DNA of 57,998 nt from CAVQUE01 sp046290435 (GTDB lineage Bacteria; Actinomycetota; Acidimicrobiia; Acidimicrobiales; UBA8592), in NCBI GenBank assembly GCA_046290435.1, contig JBKAGO010000057.1:1-57998 (forward strand). Reading direction: 5' to 3'. Shown here piece after piece: positions 23,827-34,687 of the stretch. The notes under the pieces were generated by a model that did not search any database, had not been told where the DNA came from, and saw only the letters and a program-made list of their open reading frames with translations. Position numbers and translations under genes: made by a program. Each line of letters starts with the position of its first letter. Position 1 is the stretch's first letter.

Positions 23827-26082
23827 ATGTCTGCGACCACCACCACGAACCGCCGGATCCACCGCCGCACCTGCCCGCTGTGCGAGGCGACCTGCGGGCT
23901 CGAGATCACCACCGAGGGCGATCGCGTCGTGCGCATCCGCGGCGACCGCGACGATCCCGTCAGCCGGGGCTTCATCTGCCCGAAGGGCTCGACGCTCAAG
24001 CAACTCCACGAGGACCCCGACCGGCTCACCGCGCCGGTCGTGCGCACCGACGACGGCTGGCGCACCGTCACCTGGGACGAGGCCTACGCGGAGATCGAAC
24101 GGCGCCTGACGCCCATCGTCGACGCCCATGGCCGCGACGCCCTGGCGGTGGTGCTCGGCAACCCGAACGTCCACAACCTCGGCGGCATGATCTACCTGCG
24201 CCACGTCATCCAGGCGGTCGGATCGAAGCGCCGGTTCTCGGCATCGACGGTCGACCAAATGCCCAAGCACGTGTCGGCCGGGCTGATGTGGGGCGATCCG
24301 GCCATGTTCCCGCTGCCCGACATCGAACGCACCGACTACCTGCTGATGCTGGGCGCCAATCCGTGGGAGAGCAACGGGTCGCTGGTCAGCATCCCGGACT
24401 TCCCCGGTCGGCTCCAGGAGCTGCGGGCCCGCGGCGCCCGGTTCGTGGTCGTCGACCCCCGCCGGACCCGCACGGCCACAGAGGCCGACGAGCACCTGAC
24501 CATCCGGCCCGGCACCGACGTCCTGTGGCTGCTGGCGCTGGCCAACGTCATCGTCGCCGACAGCCTGGTGGACATCGGGCGCCTGGCCGGCCACATCGCC
24601 GGCCTCGACGAGGCGTGCGCGGCCGTCGAGCCCTACACGCCCGAGGCCGTCGCCGACGCGTGCGGCATCGACTCAGACACCACCCGCCGTGTCGCCCACG
24701 AGCTCGCCGGGGCACCGTCGGCTGCGGTGTACGGCCGGATCGGCAACCACACGGTTGCCTTCGGGACCCTCGCCTCGTGGGCGGCCGATCTCCTCAACGT
24801 CCTGACCGGCAACCTCGACCGGCCCGGCGGCGTGATGTTCGACTCGGGCCCCTCCGCGCGCATCGACGACCGGGCGCCCGGCGGCCGGGGCTTCGCTATC
24901 GGCCGCTGGCACAGCCCGGTCACCGGCCGCCCCGAGGTCCTCGGCGAGCTCCCCGCGGCCACCCTCGCGGAGGAGATCGAAGGCAGCCCCGACGCCGATG
25001 GCGCCGACGGCATCAAGGCCCTGTTCCTGCTGGCCTGCAACCCGGTGCGGTCGTTCCCCAACAGCGAACGCCTCGACGCCGCCTTCGCCGGCCTCGACCT
25101 GCTGGTGGCGGTCGACCCATACATCAACGCCAGCACCCGCCACGCCCACGTCATCCTGCCGCCCACCTCGGCGCTCGAACGCAGCCACTACGACGTGTTC
25201 TTCGAGCGCAACATGATCCGGTCGTTCGCCCGCTACTCGCCGCCGGTGTTCGACGTCGACCACCCCGGCGAACCCGAGATCCTGTCGCGCCTGGCGCTGG
25301 TCATCAGCGGCTTCGGTGCCGACGCCGACCCGCAGCTCGTGCAGGCCGAGATGATGCGCACGCTCGTCGCCGCCGAGGTCGACCGCGACGACGGACCCCT
25401 CGCCGGCCGCGACGCCGAGGAGATCCTGGCCGAGCTGGCCCAGTGGAGCTGGGCCGAACAGGTCATCGACCTGCGGCTGCGCACCGGCCGCTTCGGCGAC
25501 CGCTTCGGCGCCGACCCCGACGGCCTCACGCTCGCGAAGCTGCGTGACGATCACCCGAGCGGCATCGACTTCGGTCCGCTCGTCGAACGGTTCCCGTCGG
25601 CCATCCGCACGCCATCGGGCAAGGTCGAGCTGCTCCCCGAACCCATCGCCGCCGACCTCCAACGTCTGGCAGCCACACCGCCCGGTGCGGCCGACGGCCT
25701 GGTGCTGGTCGGCCGGCGACACCTGCGGTCGTGCAACACCTGGATGCACAACGTCGACGTGCTGGTGAAGGGCAAGGAGCGCTGCACCCTGCAGGTCCAT
25801 CCCGACGACGCAGCCGCCATCGGGCTCGCCGACGGCGGCCGGGCCACGGTGCGGTCGAGGGTCGGCGAGGTGACCGCCCCGGTCGAGATCACCGACGAGG
25901 TCATGGTCGGCGTCGTGTCGCTGCCGTTCGGATGGGGCCACGACACGCCCGGCATCGAGATGCGGGTGGCCCGCAGCCGCCCGGGCGTCAACAGCAACAT
26001 CCTCACCGACGACGCTGCCATCGACGAGCTCAGTGGCAACGCCGTCCTCAACGCCATCCCCGTGACGGTCGCGCCCGCCTGA
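23827..26082 (+). CDS. Molybdopterin-dependent oxidoreductase (first of two)
   Basis: The 751-residue protein begins with a [4Fe-4S] motif C16-x2-C19-x3-C23-x27-C51 (RTCPLCEATCGLEI, then FICPKG). It follows the DMSO-reductase/formate-dehydrogenase layout: GNPNVHNLGG, STVDQMPKH near the molybdenum, LLMLGANPWESNG, VVVDPRRTRTA, and a C-terminal molybdopterin-dinucleotide-binding domain with GRRHLRSCNTWMHN. No Tat signal is visible, so it is probably cytoplasmic. GAGGGGG 5 nt before ATG 23827 sets the start, and a TACCGT -10 lies at 23786-23791. No electron-transfer partner is adjacent. The substrate is unknown. Confidence 0.88.
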   Translation: MSATTTTNRRIHRRTCPLCEATCGLEITTEGDRVVRIRGDRDDPVSRGFICPKGSTLKQLHEDPDRLTAPVVRTDDGWRTVTWDEAYAEIERRLTPIVDAHGRDALAVVLGNPNVHNLGGMIYLRHVIQAVGSKRRFSASTVDQMPKHVSAGLMWGDPAMFPLPDIERTDYLLMLGANPWESNGSLVSIPDFPGRLQELRARGARFVVVDPRRTRTATEADEHLTIRPGTDVLWLLALANVIVADSLVDIGRLAGHIAGLDEACAAVEPYTPEAVADACGIDSDTTRRVAHELAGAPSAAVYGRIGNHTVAFGTLASWAADLLNVLTGNLDRPGGVMFDSGPSARIDDRAPGGRGFAIGRWHSPVTGRPEVLGELPAATLAEEIEGSPDADGADGIKALFLLACNPVRSFPNSERLDAAFAGLDLLVAVDPYINASTRHAHVILPPTSALERSHYDVFFERNMIRSFARYSPPVFDVDHPGEPEILSRLALVISGFGADADPQLVQAEMMRTLVAAEVDRDDGPLAGRDAEEILAELAQWSWAEQVIDLRLRTGRFGDRFGADPDGLTLAKLRDDHPSGIDFGPLVERFPSAIRTPSGKVELLPEPIAADLQRLAATPPGAADGLVLVGRRHLRSCNTWMHNVDVLVKGKERCTLQVHPDDAAAIGLADGGRATVRSRVGEVTAPVEITDEVMVGVVSLPFGWGHDTPGIEMRVARSRPGVNSNILTDDAAIDELSGNAVLNAIPVTVAPA

Positions 26083-26119
26083 CCGACTCGTCGGCCCCCG
26101 TACCGAGCCCGCACACCTC

Positions 26120-26170
26120 CGAAATCTGGAAGTTTGCGCGCACGTGCTGCGCGCAAAGTCCCAGATTTCG
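26120..26170. repeat. Family C palindrome, copy 1
   Basis: A ~23-bp-arm hairpin (CGAAATCTGG ... CCAGATTTCG) lies 37 nt after the oxidoreductase stop, between convergent genes. The middle of the stem reads TTTGCGCGCA/TGCGCGCAAA. It could act as a bidirectional terminator or be a mobile palindrome. Confidence 0.8.
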
Positions 26171-26328
26171 ACCGGAACGGGAGGTCCGACCGCATCGGGA
26201 GGCGTCACGTCGATGCGGAGATCTGCCTCGCCGCCGCGGACCACAACACGCCGTTGTGGGCGGCGGCGGATCGTCACGACATCCCCATCCGGTCGATCGC
26301 CTGACCCTCGATCGCACCAGCGATCTGC

Positions 26329-26526
26329 TCAGCCGCTTGGCTCCTGCGGTTGGCCGTCCTCCTTCTTTCGCCACAGGAGCGTTCCGACGCCGATCGCGAG
26401 AAGGAGGCCGCCGCCCACGAGGAACCCGGGGTGGCCGCCCTCGCCGTTGAACAGCATGAGGAGGTACGCGCCGGCGACGAGCGGCAGGAGAGCCGCACCG
26501 ACTCGAGGCGGTCGGTCTCCGATCAT
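26329..26526 (-). CDS. Small two-helix membrane protein
   Basis: This 65-residue protein has two hydrophobic helices (about residues 10-27 and 36-52), a glycine-rich turn between them, and a charged tail starting WRKKEDGQ. A GGAGGG ribosome-binding site lies 5 nt before ATG 26526 and a TATACT -10 box lies at 26561-26556, giving a ~25-nt leader. No family is recognised. It is convergent with the oxidoreductase gene. Confidence 0.7.
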   Translation of the reverse strand: MIGDRPPRVGAALLPLVAGAYLLMLFNGEGGHPGFLVGGGLLLAIGVGTLLWRKKEDGQPQEPSG

Positions 26527-26555
26527 GGGACCCTCCAGTCCGTGGCGAGGGCCAG

Positions 26556-26561
26556 AGTATA
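26556..26561 (-). promoter_or_regulatory. -10 box TATACT of the small membrane protein gene
   Basis: TATACT on the minus strand, 29 nt before the ATG. Unlike most promoters here it precedes a normal leader with a Shine-Dalgarno. Confidence 0.55.
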
Positions 26562-26785
26562 GGAGGGTGCGCGGACTCGATTAGTCGCTCGGATCCGGGC
26601 CCGCCGCCTCCGCCTCTCGGTCCCAGCGTTCACTCGCCGCTCGGGCCACGGCCGAGCGGCCGGGCTCGGGTGGCACGCCCTGCCATGTCTCCGGGTGCCG
26701 CACTCGGTCACCGTGGGTGACCCGGCCCTGATGGACAGCCGGCAACGCCGGCCTCGGCCGCGGGCCCGGGATACCCTCGGCCACG

Positions 26786-27226
26786 ATGGTCTACGAGCAC
26801 ACTCAGTCGGCGCCCCAGCCGGCGTTCGTCGTCGCCGCACTGGCGCTCGTTGCCGCCTTCGTCGCCGCCGTTACAGGGGAGCCATCCATGCTGGCTTCCA
26901 CGGCTGTGCTGGCCGCAGTTGCGGTCATCGCTTTCGCCCTGTCGGCGCTGACGACGATGGTGACCCCCGACCGGATCACGGTGGCGTTCCGCTGGGGACG
27001 CCCTCGGCGGGCGATCCCTGTGGAACAGGTGGTCCGGGCCGAGGTCGTCCGCAACCACTGGTTGCTGGGCTGGGGGATCCGCTGGATGCCGGGTGCGACG
27101 GTGTTCAACGTGTGGGGTCTCGACGCCGTGCGCCTCGAGCTCGACGGCGCCCGCGACTTCCGGATCGGCACCGACGACCCCGAGGGCCTCGTCGCCGCGA
27201 TCAGCGGGTGCATCGCCGACGCCTGA
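26786..27226 (+). CDS. Membrane protein with PH-like (bPH) domain
   Basis: The 146-residue protein has two N-terminal transmembrane helices (about residues 13-30 and 35-57). These are followed by a small beta domain with DRITVAFRWGRPRRAIPVEQ and FRIGTDDPEGLVAAI, which resembles bacterial PH-like domains found in uncharacterised actinobacterial membrane proteins. A TACCCT -10 box (26772-26777) lies 8 nt before ATG, so it is predicted leaderless. The function is unknown. Confidence 0.7.
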   Translation: MVYEHTQSAPQPAFVVAALALVAAFVAAVTGEPSMLASTAVLAAVAVIAFALSALTTMVTPDRITVAFRWGRPRRAIPVEQVVRAEVVRNHWLLGWGIRWMPGATVFNVWGLDAVRLELDGARDFRIGTDDPEGLVAAISGCIADA

Positions 27227-27228
27227 CC

Positions 27229-27315
27229 CTGCGATCCTGCGATCCTGCGATCCTGGGATCCTGCGGAATCTGGATATCTGGGTCGCTGAGCGAGCCCCAG
27301 ATCTCCAGATTTCGA
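27229..27315. repeat. 8-bp tandem repeat plus family C palindrome, copy 2
   Basis: CTGCGATC is repeated at 27229, 27237 and 27245, with a variant at 27253. From 27264 to 27315 follows a diverged family C hairpin (GGAATCTGG ... CCAGATTTCG), 37 nt after the PH-like gene's stop. Confidence 0.7.
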
Positions 27316-27426
27316 CGGAATCGGGCGGTTCGACCATCGGGCACGCGCGGCCGGATCGATGCTGCTCCGTTAGCTCCGCCCCTCGATCGGCCCCTCGGTC
27401 GACGCCCTGGGTTACCGTCGGCGCCG

Positions 27427-28704
27427 ATGGACACTGCGATCAGCCTCGATGAAGCGGTGGCACTCGACGAGGCCGACCCGCTGTCGGCCTACCGGGCCGA
27501 GTTCGTGTTCCCCCGTACCGGCGAGGGGGCACCCGTCGCGTACTTCGCCGGCAACAGCCTCGGGCTCATGCCCGTCCGTGCCCGGGCCGCGATCGAGGCG
27601 GTCATGGCGCAGTGGTCGGACCTGGCCGTGGCCGGGCACTTCACCGGCGACGACTCCTGGTACGGCTTCGAGGAACGGTTCGAGGCTCTGCAGGCGCCGT
27701 TGGTCGGTGCACAGCCCGGCGAGGTCGCGCTGATGGGGTCACTCACCGAGAACCTGCACGTGCTCATGGCGTCGTTCCACCGCCCCGCGGGTCGTCGCAC
27801 CAAGATCCTCATCGAGCCGCACGCCTTCCCGTCGGACCGCTACGCGGTGGCGTCGCAGGTCGAGCTCGCCGGGGGAGATCCCGCCACCGATGTCATCACC
27901 ATCGGTGCCGCCGACCCCGACCGGGTCACCGTCGACGACCTCGCCGCCGTCCTCGCGGCCCACGGCGACGAGATCGCCACCGCACTCATCGGCGGCGTCA
28001 ACTACTACACCGGCCAGCTCCTCGACCTGGGACCCATGTGTGCGCTGCTACGGGCCCACGACATCACCGTCGGGCTCGACCTTGCCCACGCCGTCGGCAA
28101 CGTGCCCCTGGCCCTGCACGACTGGGACGTCGACTTCGCCGCCTGGTGCACCTACAAATACCTCAACAGCGGCCCCGGCTCGACGGCGGGGATCTTCGTC
28201 CACGACCGCCACGGCACCGACACCACCATCGCCCGCCAGGCCGGCTGGTGGGGCAACGACCCGTCCACCCGCTTCGCCATGCACGACCAGGACCGGTTCA
28301 TCGCCCGTTCCGGCGCGGCCGGCTGGAAGATGTCGAACCCGTCGATCCTGGCGGTGGCGCCCGTGGGCGCGTCGCTGTCGCTGTTCGACGAAGCGGGCAT
28401 CGAGGCCCTGCGCGAGCGGTCGCTGCGCCTGACGGCGTTCCTCGAGCGGGGCCTGACGGCACTGGCCGCCACCGTCGACGGCTGCGCAGTCGTCACCCCC
28501 ACCGACCCCGCCCGGCGGGGATGCCAGCTGTCGCTGCGAGTCCCGGGCAGCGCGAGCGGCCTCGAAGCTGCGCTGGCCGCCCAGGGCGTGGTCGTCGACG
28601 CCCGCGACCCCGACATCATCCGCCTGGCCCCCACCCCGCTCTACAACTCCTTCGCCGACATCGCCCGGGCCCTCGCCGCCCTCCACGACCTGTTGGCCGG
28701 CTGA
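27427..28704 (+). CDS. kynU: Kynureninase
   Basis: This 425-residue PLP enzyme of the class V aminotransferase fold hydrolyses kynurenine (or 3-hydroxykynurenine) to anthranilate (or 3-hydroxyanthranilate) and alanine. Diagnostic segments are VAYFAGNSLGLMP, EPHAFPSDRYAV, GLDLAHAVGN and CTYKYLNSGPG, where Lys244 should bind PLP. The length fits the family. TACCGT (27413-27418) lies 8 nt before ATG, so it is predicted leaderless. No other tryptophan-degradation gene is adjacent, though a cysteine hydrolase follows on the other strand. Confidence 0.92.
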   Translation: MDTAISLDEAVALDEADPLSAYRAEFVFPRTGEGAPVAYFAGNSLGLMPVRARAAIEAVMAQWSDLAVAGHFTGDDSWYGFEERFEALQAPLVGAQPGEVALMGSLTENLHVLMASFHRPAGRRTKILIEPHAFPSDRYAVASQVELAGGDPATDVITIGAADPDRVTVDDLAAVLAAHGDEIATALIGGVNYYTGQLLDLGPMCALLRAHDITVGLDLAHAVGNVPLALHDWDVDFAAWCTYKYLNSGPGSTAGIFVHDRHGTDTTIARQAGWWGNDPSTRFAMHDQDRFIARSGAAGWKMSNPSILAVAPVGASLSLFDEAGIEALRERSLRLTAFLERGLTALAATVDGCAVVTPTDPARRGCQLSLRVPGSASGLEAALAAQGVVVDARDPDIIRLAPTPLYNSFADIARALAALHDLLAG

Positions 28705-28730
28705 TCGGGGAGCGATTCGGCCGGGCGCCG

Positions 28731-28814
28731 GCCGGTCCACCTGCGACGAGGGCCGATCAACCTGCGACGAAGGCCGGTCGACCCGCGGCGCCGGCCGGTC
28801 AACCCGCGGCGAAG
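28731..28814. repeat. 21-bp tandem repeat (x4)
   Basis: Four 21-bp units start at 28731, 28752, 28773 and 28794 (GCCGGTCCACCTGCGACGAGG and variants). The last unit reaches into the end of the convergent cysteine hydrolase gene and supplies its final codons. Confidence 0.85.
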
Positions 28815-29359
28815 TCGACCTCGTCGGCCGGAACGACCGCCGTGCGGCGACCCGGGGCGCTCGACCACGCCCAGTACATGTTGGTGTAGGCGATCGCGTC
28901 CTGCGGCGACAGCGGAGCCCCCCATTTCCGGAGATCCTCTGTGGTGTGGGCGTCCTCGACGAGCGTCACGTCGTAGCCGCGGACCAACCCGCCATGGAGC
29001 GTGGACCGCACACAGGCATCGGTCTGCGCGCCCGTGACGACCAGGTGGCCTACAGCCTGCTCGGCGAGCACCTCCTCGAGGTCGGTCTCCTCGAACGAAT
29101 CGCCGAAACACTTGTGGACCAGGGGCTCCTGCGAGCCGTACCCGAGGCCGTCGACGAACTGCCAGGCGTCGGACCCCTCGGGAAGCTCGTCGCTGCGGTG
29201 TTGGATCCAGATCACAGGAGTGTCGGTCGACCGTGCCCGTTCGACCAGCGCAGCGATGGTGGCGACCACCCGGTCGGCGTCGTGGGCATCGGCGACGACG
29301 CCACGCTGCATGTCGATGACGAGGAGCGCCGTGTTCGGTCGGTCGGGAAGGCTGGTCAC
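28799..29359 (-). CDS. Cysteine hydrolase (isochorismatase-like family)
   Basis: The 186-residue protein shows the triad of the family: Asp in ALLVIDMQ, Lys in LVHKCFGDSF and Cys in GAQTDACVR. Members include nicotinamidase, isochorismatase and N-carbamoyl hydrolases; the substrate cannot be chosen. GTG 29359 is preferred because AGGAGA lies just upstream, although an in-frame ATG at 29392 exists. The extreme C-terminus is encoded by the 21-bp tandem repeat. It diverges from the acyl-CoA synthetase gene. Confidence 0.82.
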   Translation of the reverse strand: MTSLPDRPNTALLVIDMQRGVVADAHDADRVVATIAALVERARSTDTPVIWIQHRSDELPEGSDAWQFVDGLGYGSQEPLVHKCFGDSFEETDLEEVLAEQAVGHLVVTGAQTDACVRSTLHGGLVRGYDVTLVEDAHTTEDLRKWGAPLSPQDAIAYTNMYWAWSSAPGRRTAVVPADEVDFAAG

Positions 29360-29466
29360 AGGCGTCTCCTGTCGACGTCGGGTCACCAGCATCGCGCACG
29401 ACCACCGACACGGCAGGCGCGGGTCTGGCACGATGACGTCCGGCAACGAATCACCCGGGGGCCTCC

Positions 29467-30993
<1,527 letters not shown>

Positions 30994-31108
30994 TGGGGCT
31001 TGCGCTGACGATGCTGCGACGTCGGTTGGTCTCGCCGGTTGGTTCAACGGCAGGGTCGTGCTCGGCGACCGATTCGCCGGCGCCGTCGCGGACGGAGGTG
31101 GCGTGCTG

Positions 31109-32152
31109 ATGGGGCTCGAGCTCGACGTCATGTCGTCGCCGCTGCCGCTGCGCGAGATGGCCGCCACCGCGGCACGGGTCGAGGCGGCCGGGTTCGGTGC
31201 GTTGTGGCTCACCGAGGCGGGACGCAGCGCCTACCTGTCGTGCGGGGCGGCGGCCACCGCCACCGAACGCATCGGCATCGGCACGGCCATCGCCGTGGCG
31301 TTCCCGCGCAGCCCGATGGTCACGGCGCAGGTGGCATGGGAGCTGGCCGACGCCACCGGCGGGCGGTTCACACTCGGCCTGGGCACGCAGGTGAAGGCCC
31401 ACATCGAACGGCGGTACTCGGCCGAATACGCCCCGCCGGGGCCGCGCATGAAGGAGTACGTCCAGGCCGTCAAGGCCATCTTCCGGGCGTTCCGAGGAGA
31501 GGAGAAGCTGGCGTTCGACGGCGACTTCTACTCGTTCTCGCTGCTCACCGGCCAGTGGTCGCCCGGCCCCATCGACGCCGGTGACCCGCCCGTGTACGTG
31601 TCGGCGGTGCTTCCGTGGATGAGCGCCATGGCCGGCGAGGTGTGCGACGGCGTGCACATCCACCCGTTCCACTCGCCGCAGTACCTGACCGACGTGCAGA
31701 TCCCCGCCGTGGCGGCAGGGGCCGAGCGCGCCGGGCGCAGCCTCGACGACGTGACGCTCGAGATCCCGATCATGACTGCGGTGGGCGACACCGAAGCAGA
31801 GATCGCCGCGTCGCGCGAGCACGCCCGGATGATGATCGCGTTCTACGGGTCGACCCGCACCTACAGCCCGGTGTTCGAGATCCACGGGTTCGACGGCCTG
31901 TCCGACCGCCTCCACGACGCCCAGCGGGCCGGCGACATGGCGGCAATGGCGTCGCTGGTCACCGACGACGTGCTGGACCACTACATCGTGTCGGCGAGCT
32001 GGGACGACCTCGGCGGCGTGCTGGTCGACCGCTACGGCACGATCGCGCCGAAGGTGCGGGTCATGAGCTACACGGCTATGAACCAGATGAAGGCCGACCC
32101 CGGCGTCATCGACCGCTGGTCCGACGTCGCCGCCGACATGCGCGCCGCCTGA
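31109..32152 (+). CDS. F420-dependent LLM oxidoreductase, TIGR03617-like
   Basis: The 347-residue TIM-barrel protein begins MGLELDVMSSPLPLREMA and has LWLTEAGRSAYLSCGAAATA, IGTAIAVAFPRSPMVTAQ and RFTLGLGTQVKAHIERRYS. This pattern is known from the TIGR03617 group of predicted F420 enzymes. ATG 31109 is chosen because GGAGG (31094-31098) lies 10 nt upstream; GTG 31103 or 31058 are alternatives. A family C palindrome follows its stop. The substrate is unknown. Confidence 0.85.
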   Translation: MGLELDVMSSPLPLREMAATAARVEAAGFGALWLTEAGRSAYLSCGAAATATERIGIGTAIAVAFPRSPMVTAQVAWELADATGGRFTLGLGTQVKAHIERRYSAEYAPPGPRMKEYVQAVKAIFRAFRGEEKLAFDGDFYSFSLLTGQWSPGPIDAGDPPVYVSAVLPWMSAMAGEVCDGVHIHPFHSPQYLTDVQIPAVAAGAERAGRSLDDVTLEIPIMTAVGDTEAEIAASREHARMMIAFYGSTRTYSPVFEIHGFDGLSDRLHDAQRAGDMAAMASLVTDDVLDHYIVSASWDDLGGVLVDRYGTIAPKVRVMSYTAMNQMKADPGVIDRWSDVAADMRAA

Positions 32153-32180
32153 CCCCGCCGTGTCGGCCCTGCCGATCCTG

Positions 32181-32231
32181 CGAAATCTGGGACTTCGCGC
32201 GCAGGTGGTGCGCGCGAAGTCCCAGATTTCG
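32181..32231. repeat. Family C palindrome, copy 3 (perfect 23-bp arms)
   Basis: CGAAATCTGGGACTTCGCGC continues to 32203, and its exact reverse complement is 32209-32231, around a 5-nt loop. It lies 28 nt after the TIGR03617-like stop. Confidence 0.9.
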
Positions 32232-32307
32232 GCGGCGCAGGCGGCTGATCAGGGGAGGCGCGGGGGCACCGTGGTTCGGGCGGGCGTTGCCGACTAGCGT
32301 CGATGTG

Positions 32308-34035
32308 ATGGTCGACACACTCATCACCGGCGGAACCGTCGTCGACGGCAGCGGGGCACCGGCCCGCCGGGCCGACGTCGCCATCGACGGCGGGCGCATC
32401 GTCGCCGTCGGGGCCGACCTCGACGTCACGGCCCGGCGCACCATCGACGCCGACGGGCGCCTCGTCACCCCCGGATGGGTGGACATCCACACCCACTACG
32501 ACGCCCAGGCCAGCTGGGACCCGTACCTCACCCCGTCGTCGTGGCACGGCGTCACCACCGTCGTCATGGGCAACTGCGGCGTCGGGTTCGCGCCCGCCGC
32601 GCCCGACCGCCACGACTGGCTCATCGAGCTGATGGAGGGTGTCGAGGACATCCCCGGGTCGGCCATGGCCGAGGGCATCACCTGGGAGTGGGAGAGCTTC
32701 GGCGAGTACCTCGACGCCATCGCCGCCCGCCCCCACGTCATCGACTTCGGCGCCCAGATCGCCCACGGCCCGCTGCGGGCCTACGTCATGGGCGAGCGTG
32801 GCGCTGCCAACGAGCCCGCCACCGCCGACGACGCCGCCGCCATGGGGCGACTCGTGGCCGAGGCCCTGCGCGCCGGCGCCCTCGGGTTCTCGACGTCACG
32901 TACGCCCATCCACCGATCGCTGTCGGGCGAGCTCGTCCCCGGCACAACCGCCGACGCCGAGGAGCTCTACGCCATCGCCGAGGCCATGAGCACCGCCGGC
33001 CACGGCGTCTTCCAGTTCGCCCCCGACCATGCGCTCGTGCCCGACCAGGAGTTCCCCTGGATGCGCGAGCTGGCCCGGCGCACCGGGCGCACCGTGTCGG
33101 TCAACCTCAACCAGCCCGACAGCGACCCCGACCTGTGGCGACGGGTGCTGTCGCTGCTCGACGAGGCCCGTGCCGAGGGGCTGCCCATCGTGGCGCAGGT
33201 CGCCGGTCGCCTCGTCGGGCTGTTGGCCTGCCTGCGCGGCAGCATGCACCCGCTGATGTTCCACCCGGCGTGGTCCGAGGTGGCCCATCTCGACGTCGAC
33301 GCCCAGATCGCGTCCTTGCGCGACCCGGCCTTCCGGGCCCGTCTGGTGGCCGAGCCCGCTGCCGGTGAGGGCGACTTCTTCGCCAAGGTCGTGCTCGCCA
33401 AGCTGGACCGCTACTGGCCCGTCGCCGACGGCGACATCGACTACGAACCCACCGCCGACACCACCGTCGCCGCGCTCGCCGCCCGGCGGGGCGTGCCGCC
33501 GATGGAGCTCATCATCGACCAGCTGTTGGCGCACGACGGCAACGGCATGCTGCTCACGCCGTTCTTCAACTACGCGTACGGCGACCTGTCGTTCACCCAC
33601 GACGCCCACCTGCATCCCTCGACGCGCATGGGCCTGGCCGACGCCGGCGCGCACTGCGGTGTCATCTGCGACGGGGGCACGCCGACGTTCATGCTCACCT
33701 TCTGGACCCGCGACCGCACCCGAGGACCGAAGCTGCCCCTCGAGTTCGTCGTGCACCGCCAGACCCGCCAGACCGCCGAGCTGTACGGGCTGATGGACCG
33801 GGGCCTGCTGGCGCCGGGGATGCGGGCCGACATCAACGTCATCGACTACGACGGCCTCACCTTCGGCCCACCGCGCATGGCGTATGACCTGCCCGCCGGC
33901 GCCCGCCGCCTCATCCAGAAGGCGCAGGGCTACGACGCCACCTTCGTGGCCGGCGTGCAGACCGTCGACCACGACGAGTTCACCGGCGAACTCCCCGGCC
34001 AGCTGATCCGCGGACCCCAGTCGGGGTCGGCCTGA
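32308..34035 (+). CDS. N-acyl-D-amino-acid deacylase-like amidohydrolase
   Basis: This 575-residue metal hydrolase has the amidohydrolase N-terminus DTLITGGTVVDGSG, the metal motif H61-x-H63 in GWVDIHTHYDAQ, TTVVMGNCGVGFAP, and HPSTRMGLADAGAHCGVICD near the C-terminal metal site. It closes with the usual small beta domain (GMRADINVIDYD). D-aminoacylases and hydantoinase relatives share this pattern. TAGCGT (32295-32300) lies 7 nt before ATG, so it is predicted leaderless. A family C palindrome follows the stop. Confidence 0.85.
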   Translation: MVDTLITGGTVVDGSGAPARRADVAIDGGRIVAVGADLDVTARRTIDADGRLVTPGWVDIHTHYDAQASWDPYLTPSSWHGVTTVVMGNCGVGFAPAAPDRHDWLIELMEGVEDIPGSAMAEGITWEWESFGEYLDAIAARPHVIDFGAQIAHGPLRAYVMGERGAANEPATADDAAAMGRLVAEALRAGALGFSTSRTPIHRSLSGELVPGTTADAEELYAIAEAMSTAGHGVFQFAPDHALVPDQEFPWMRELARRTGRTVSVNLNQPDSDPDLWRRVLSLLDEARAEGLPIVAQVAGRLVGLLACLRGSMHPLMFHPAWSEVAHLDVDAQIASLRDPAFRARLVAEPAAGEGDFFAKVVLAKLDRYWPVADGDIDYEPTADTTVAALAARRGVPPMELIIDQLLAHDGNGMLLTPFFNYAYGDLSFTHDAHLHPSTRMGLADAGAHCGVICDGGTPTFMLTFWTRDRTRGPKLPLEFVVHRQTRQTAELYGLMDRGLLAPGMRADINVIDYDGLTFGPPRMAYDLPAGARRLIQKAQGYDATFVAGVQTVDHDEFTGELPGQLIRGPQSGSA

Positions 34036-34097
34036 GCGCCCGCTCCCGACCGCGCGCAGGCCGTTCGAGCCGGCCCCGCAACCGCGAAGCTTCGTCG

Positions 34098-34144
34098 AAA
34101 TCTGGGACTTGTGCCTGCAGATGTCCGGCACAAGTCCCAGATTT
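34098..34144. repeat. Family C palindrome, copy 4 (perfect 18-bp arms)
   Basis: AAATCTGGGACTTGTGCC (34098-34115) pairs exactly with 34127-34144. The inner stem GTGCC/GGCAC differs from the GCGCGC of other copies, yet pairing is kept. Confidence 0.88.
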
Positions 34145-34156
34145 GGGCTGACCACC

Positions 34157-34200
34157 TCCCGCTCCTGTTCGCTGCGCTCGCGGGCCGCCCGGGCCCGGGT
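34157..34200 (-). repeat. Family D dispersed repeat, copy 2 (inverted, partial)
   Basis: The reverse complement reads CCCGGGCCCGGGCGGCCCGC followed by GAGCGCAGCGAACAGGAGCG, close to 9192-9232. Confidence 0.5.
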
Positions 34201-34296
34201 GCTGCATCGCGTACCCGGGTAGTCTCTCGCCGATCACCAGGTCGGCGCCGGAGCGGCGCGACATCGACACACCTCGACACCAGGGAGAACGCTGCG

Positions 34297-34662
34297 ATGG
34301 CAGGCGATGCCTACGACACCATCAAGAAGTTCTGGGACATCCAGGACGCCGGCGACTACACCGCCACGGCGGCGCTGTTCGCGGAGGATGCGCTCTTCGT
34401 CGACCCCATCTTCGGCACCTTCACCAGCCGCGACGAGATCGCCGCGTTCATGGCGAAGATGAACACCGCCGTCGCCGAACAGAACGGCGAGTTCACGCTG
34501 GTCGAACTCGCCGGCGGCGACGACAGCGCCTGGGCCCAGTGGCACTTCAGCTCCGACCGCGGCGAACGCGAAGGCGTCGGCATCTACCGGGTCCGCAACG
34601 GCGAGATCACCTACTACCGCGACTACATGAACGAAGCGGCACCGGGCGCCGCCTCCTCGTGA
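34297..34662 (+). CDS. NTF2-like (SnoaL-type) protein
   Basis: This 121-residue protein has the NTF2-like pattern: an N-terminal helix (AYDTIKKFWDIQDAGDY), ALFAEDALFVDPIFG, a central helix, and GVGIYRVRNGEITYYRDYMN forming the curved sheet. Members are ligand-binding or isomerase-type proteins with very varied roles. A GGGAGA ribosome-binding site lies 8 nt before ATG 34297, and TAGTCT (34220-34225) may be the -10. A small ORF follows 25 nt downstream. Confidence 0.75.
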   Translation: MAGDAYDTIKKFWDIQDAGDYTATAALFAEDALFVDPIFGTFTSRDEIAAFMAKMNTAVAEQNGEFTLVELAGGDDSAWAQWHFSSDRGEREGVGIYRVRNGEITYYRDYMNEAAPGAASS

Positions 34663-34687
34663 CGGCATCGTCCCCGGCGGTCCAGCC

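Noticed and set aside
23827..26082. Possible selenocysteine or electron-transfer partner for the first molybdopterin enzyme
   Set aside because: No in-frame TGA occurs inside the ORF, and neither flank encodes an iron-sulfur or membrane subunit.
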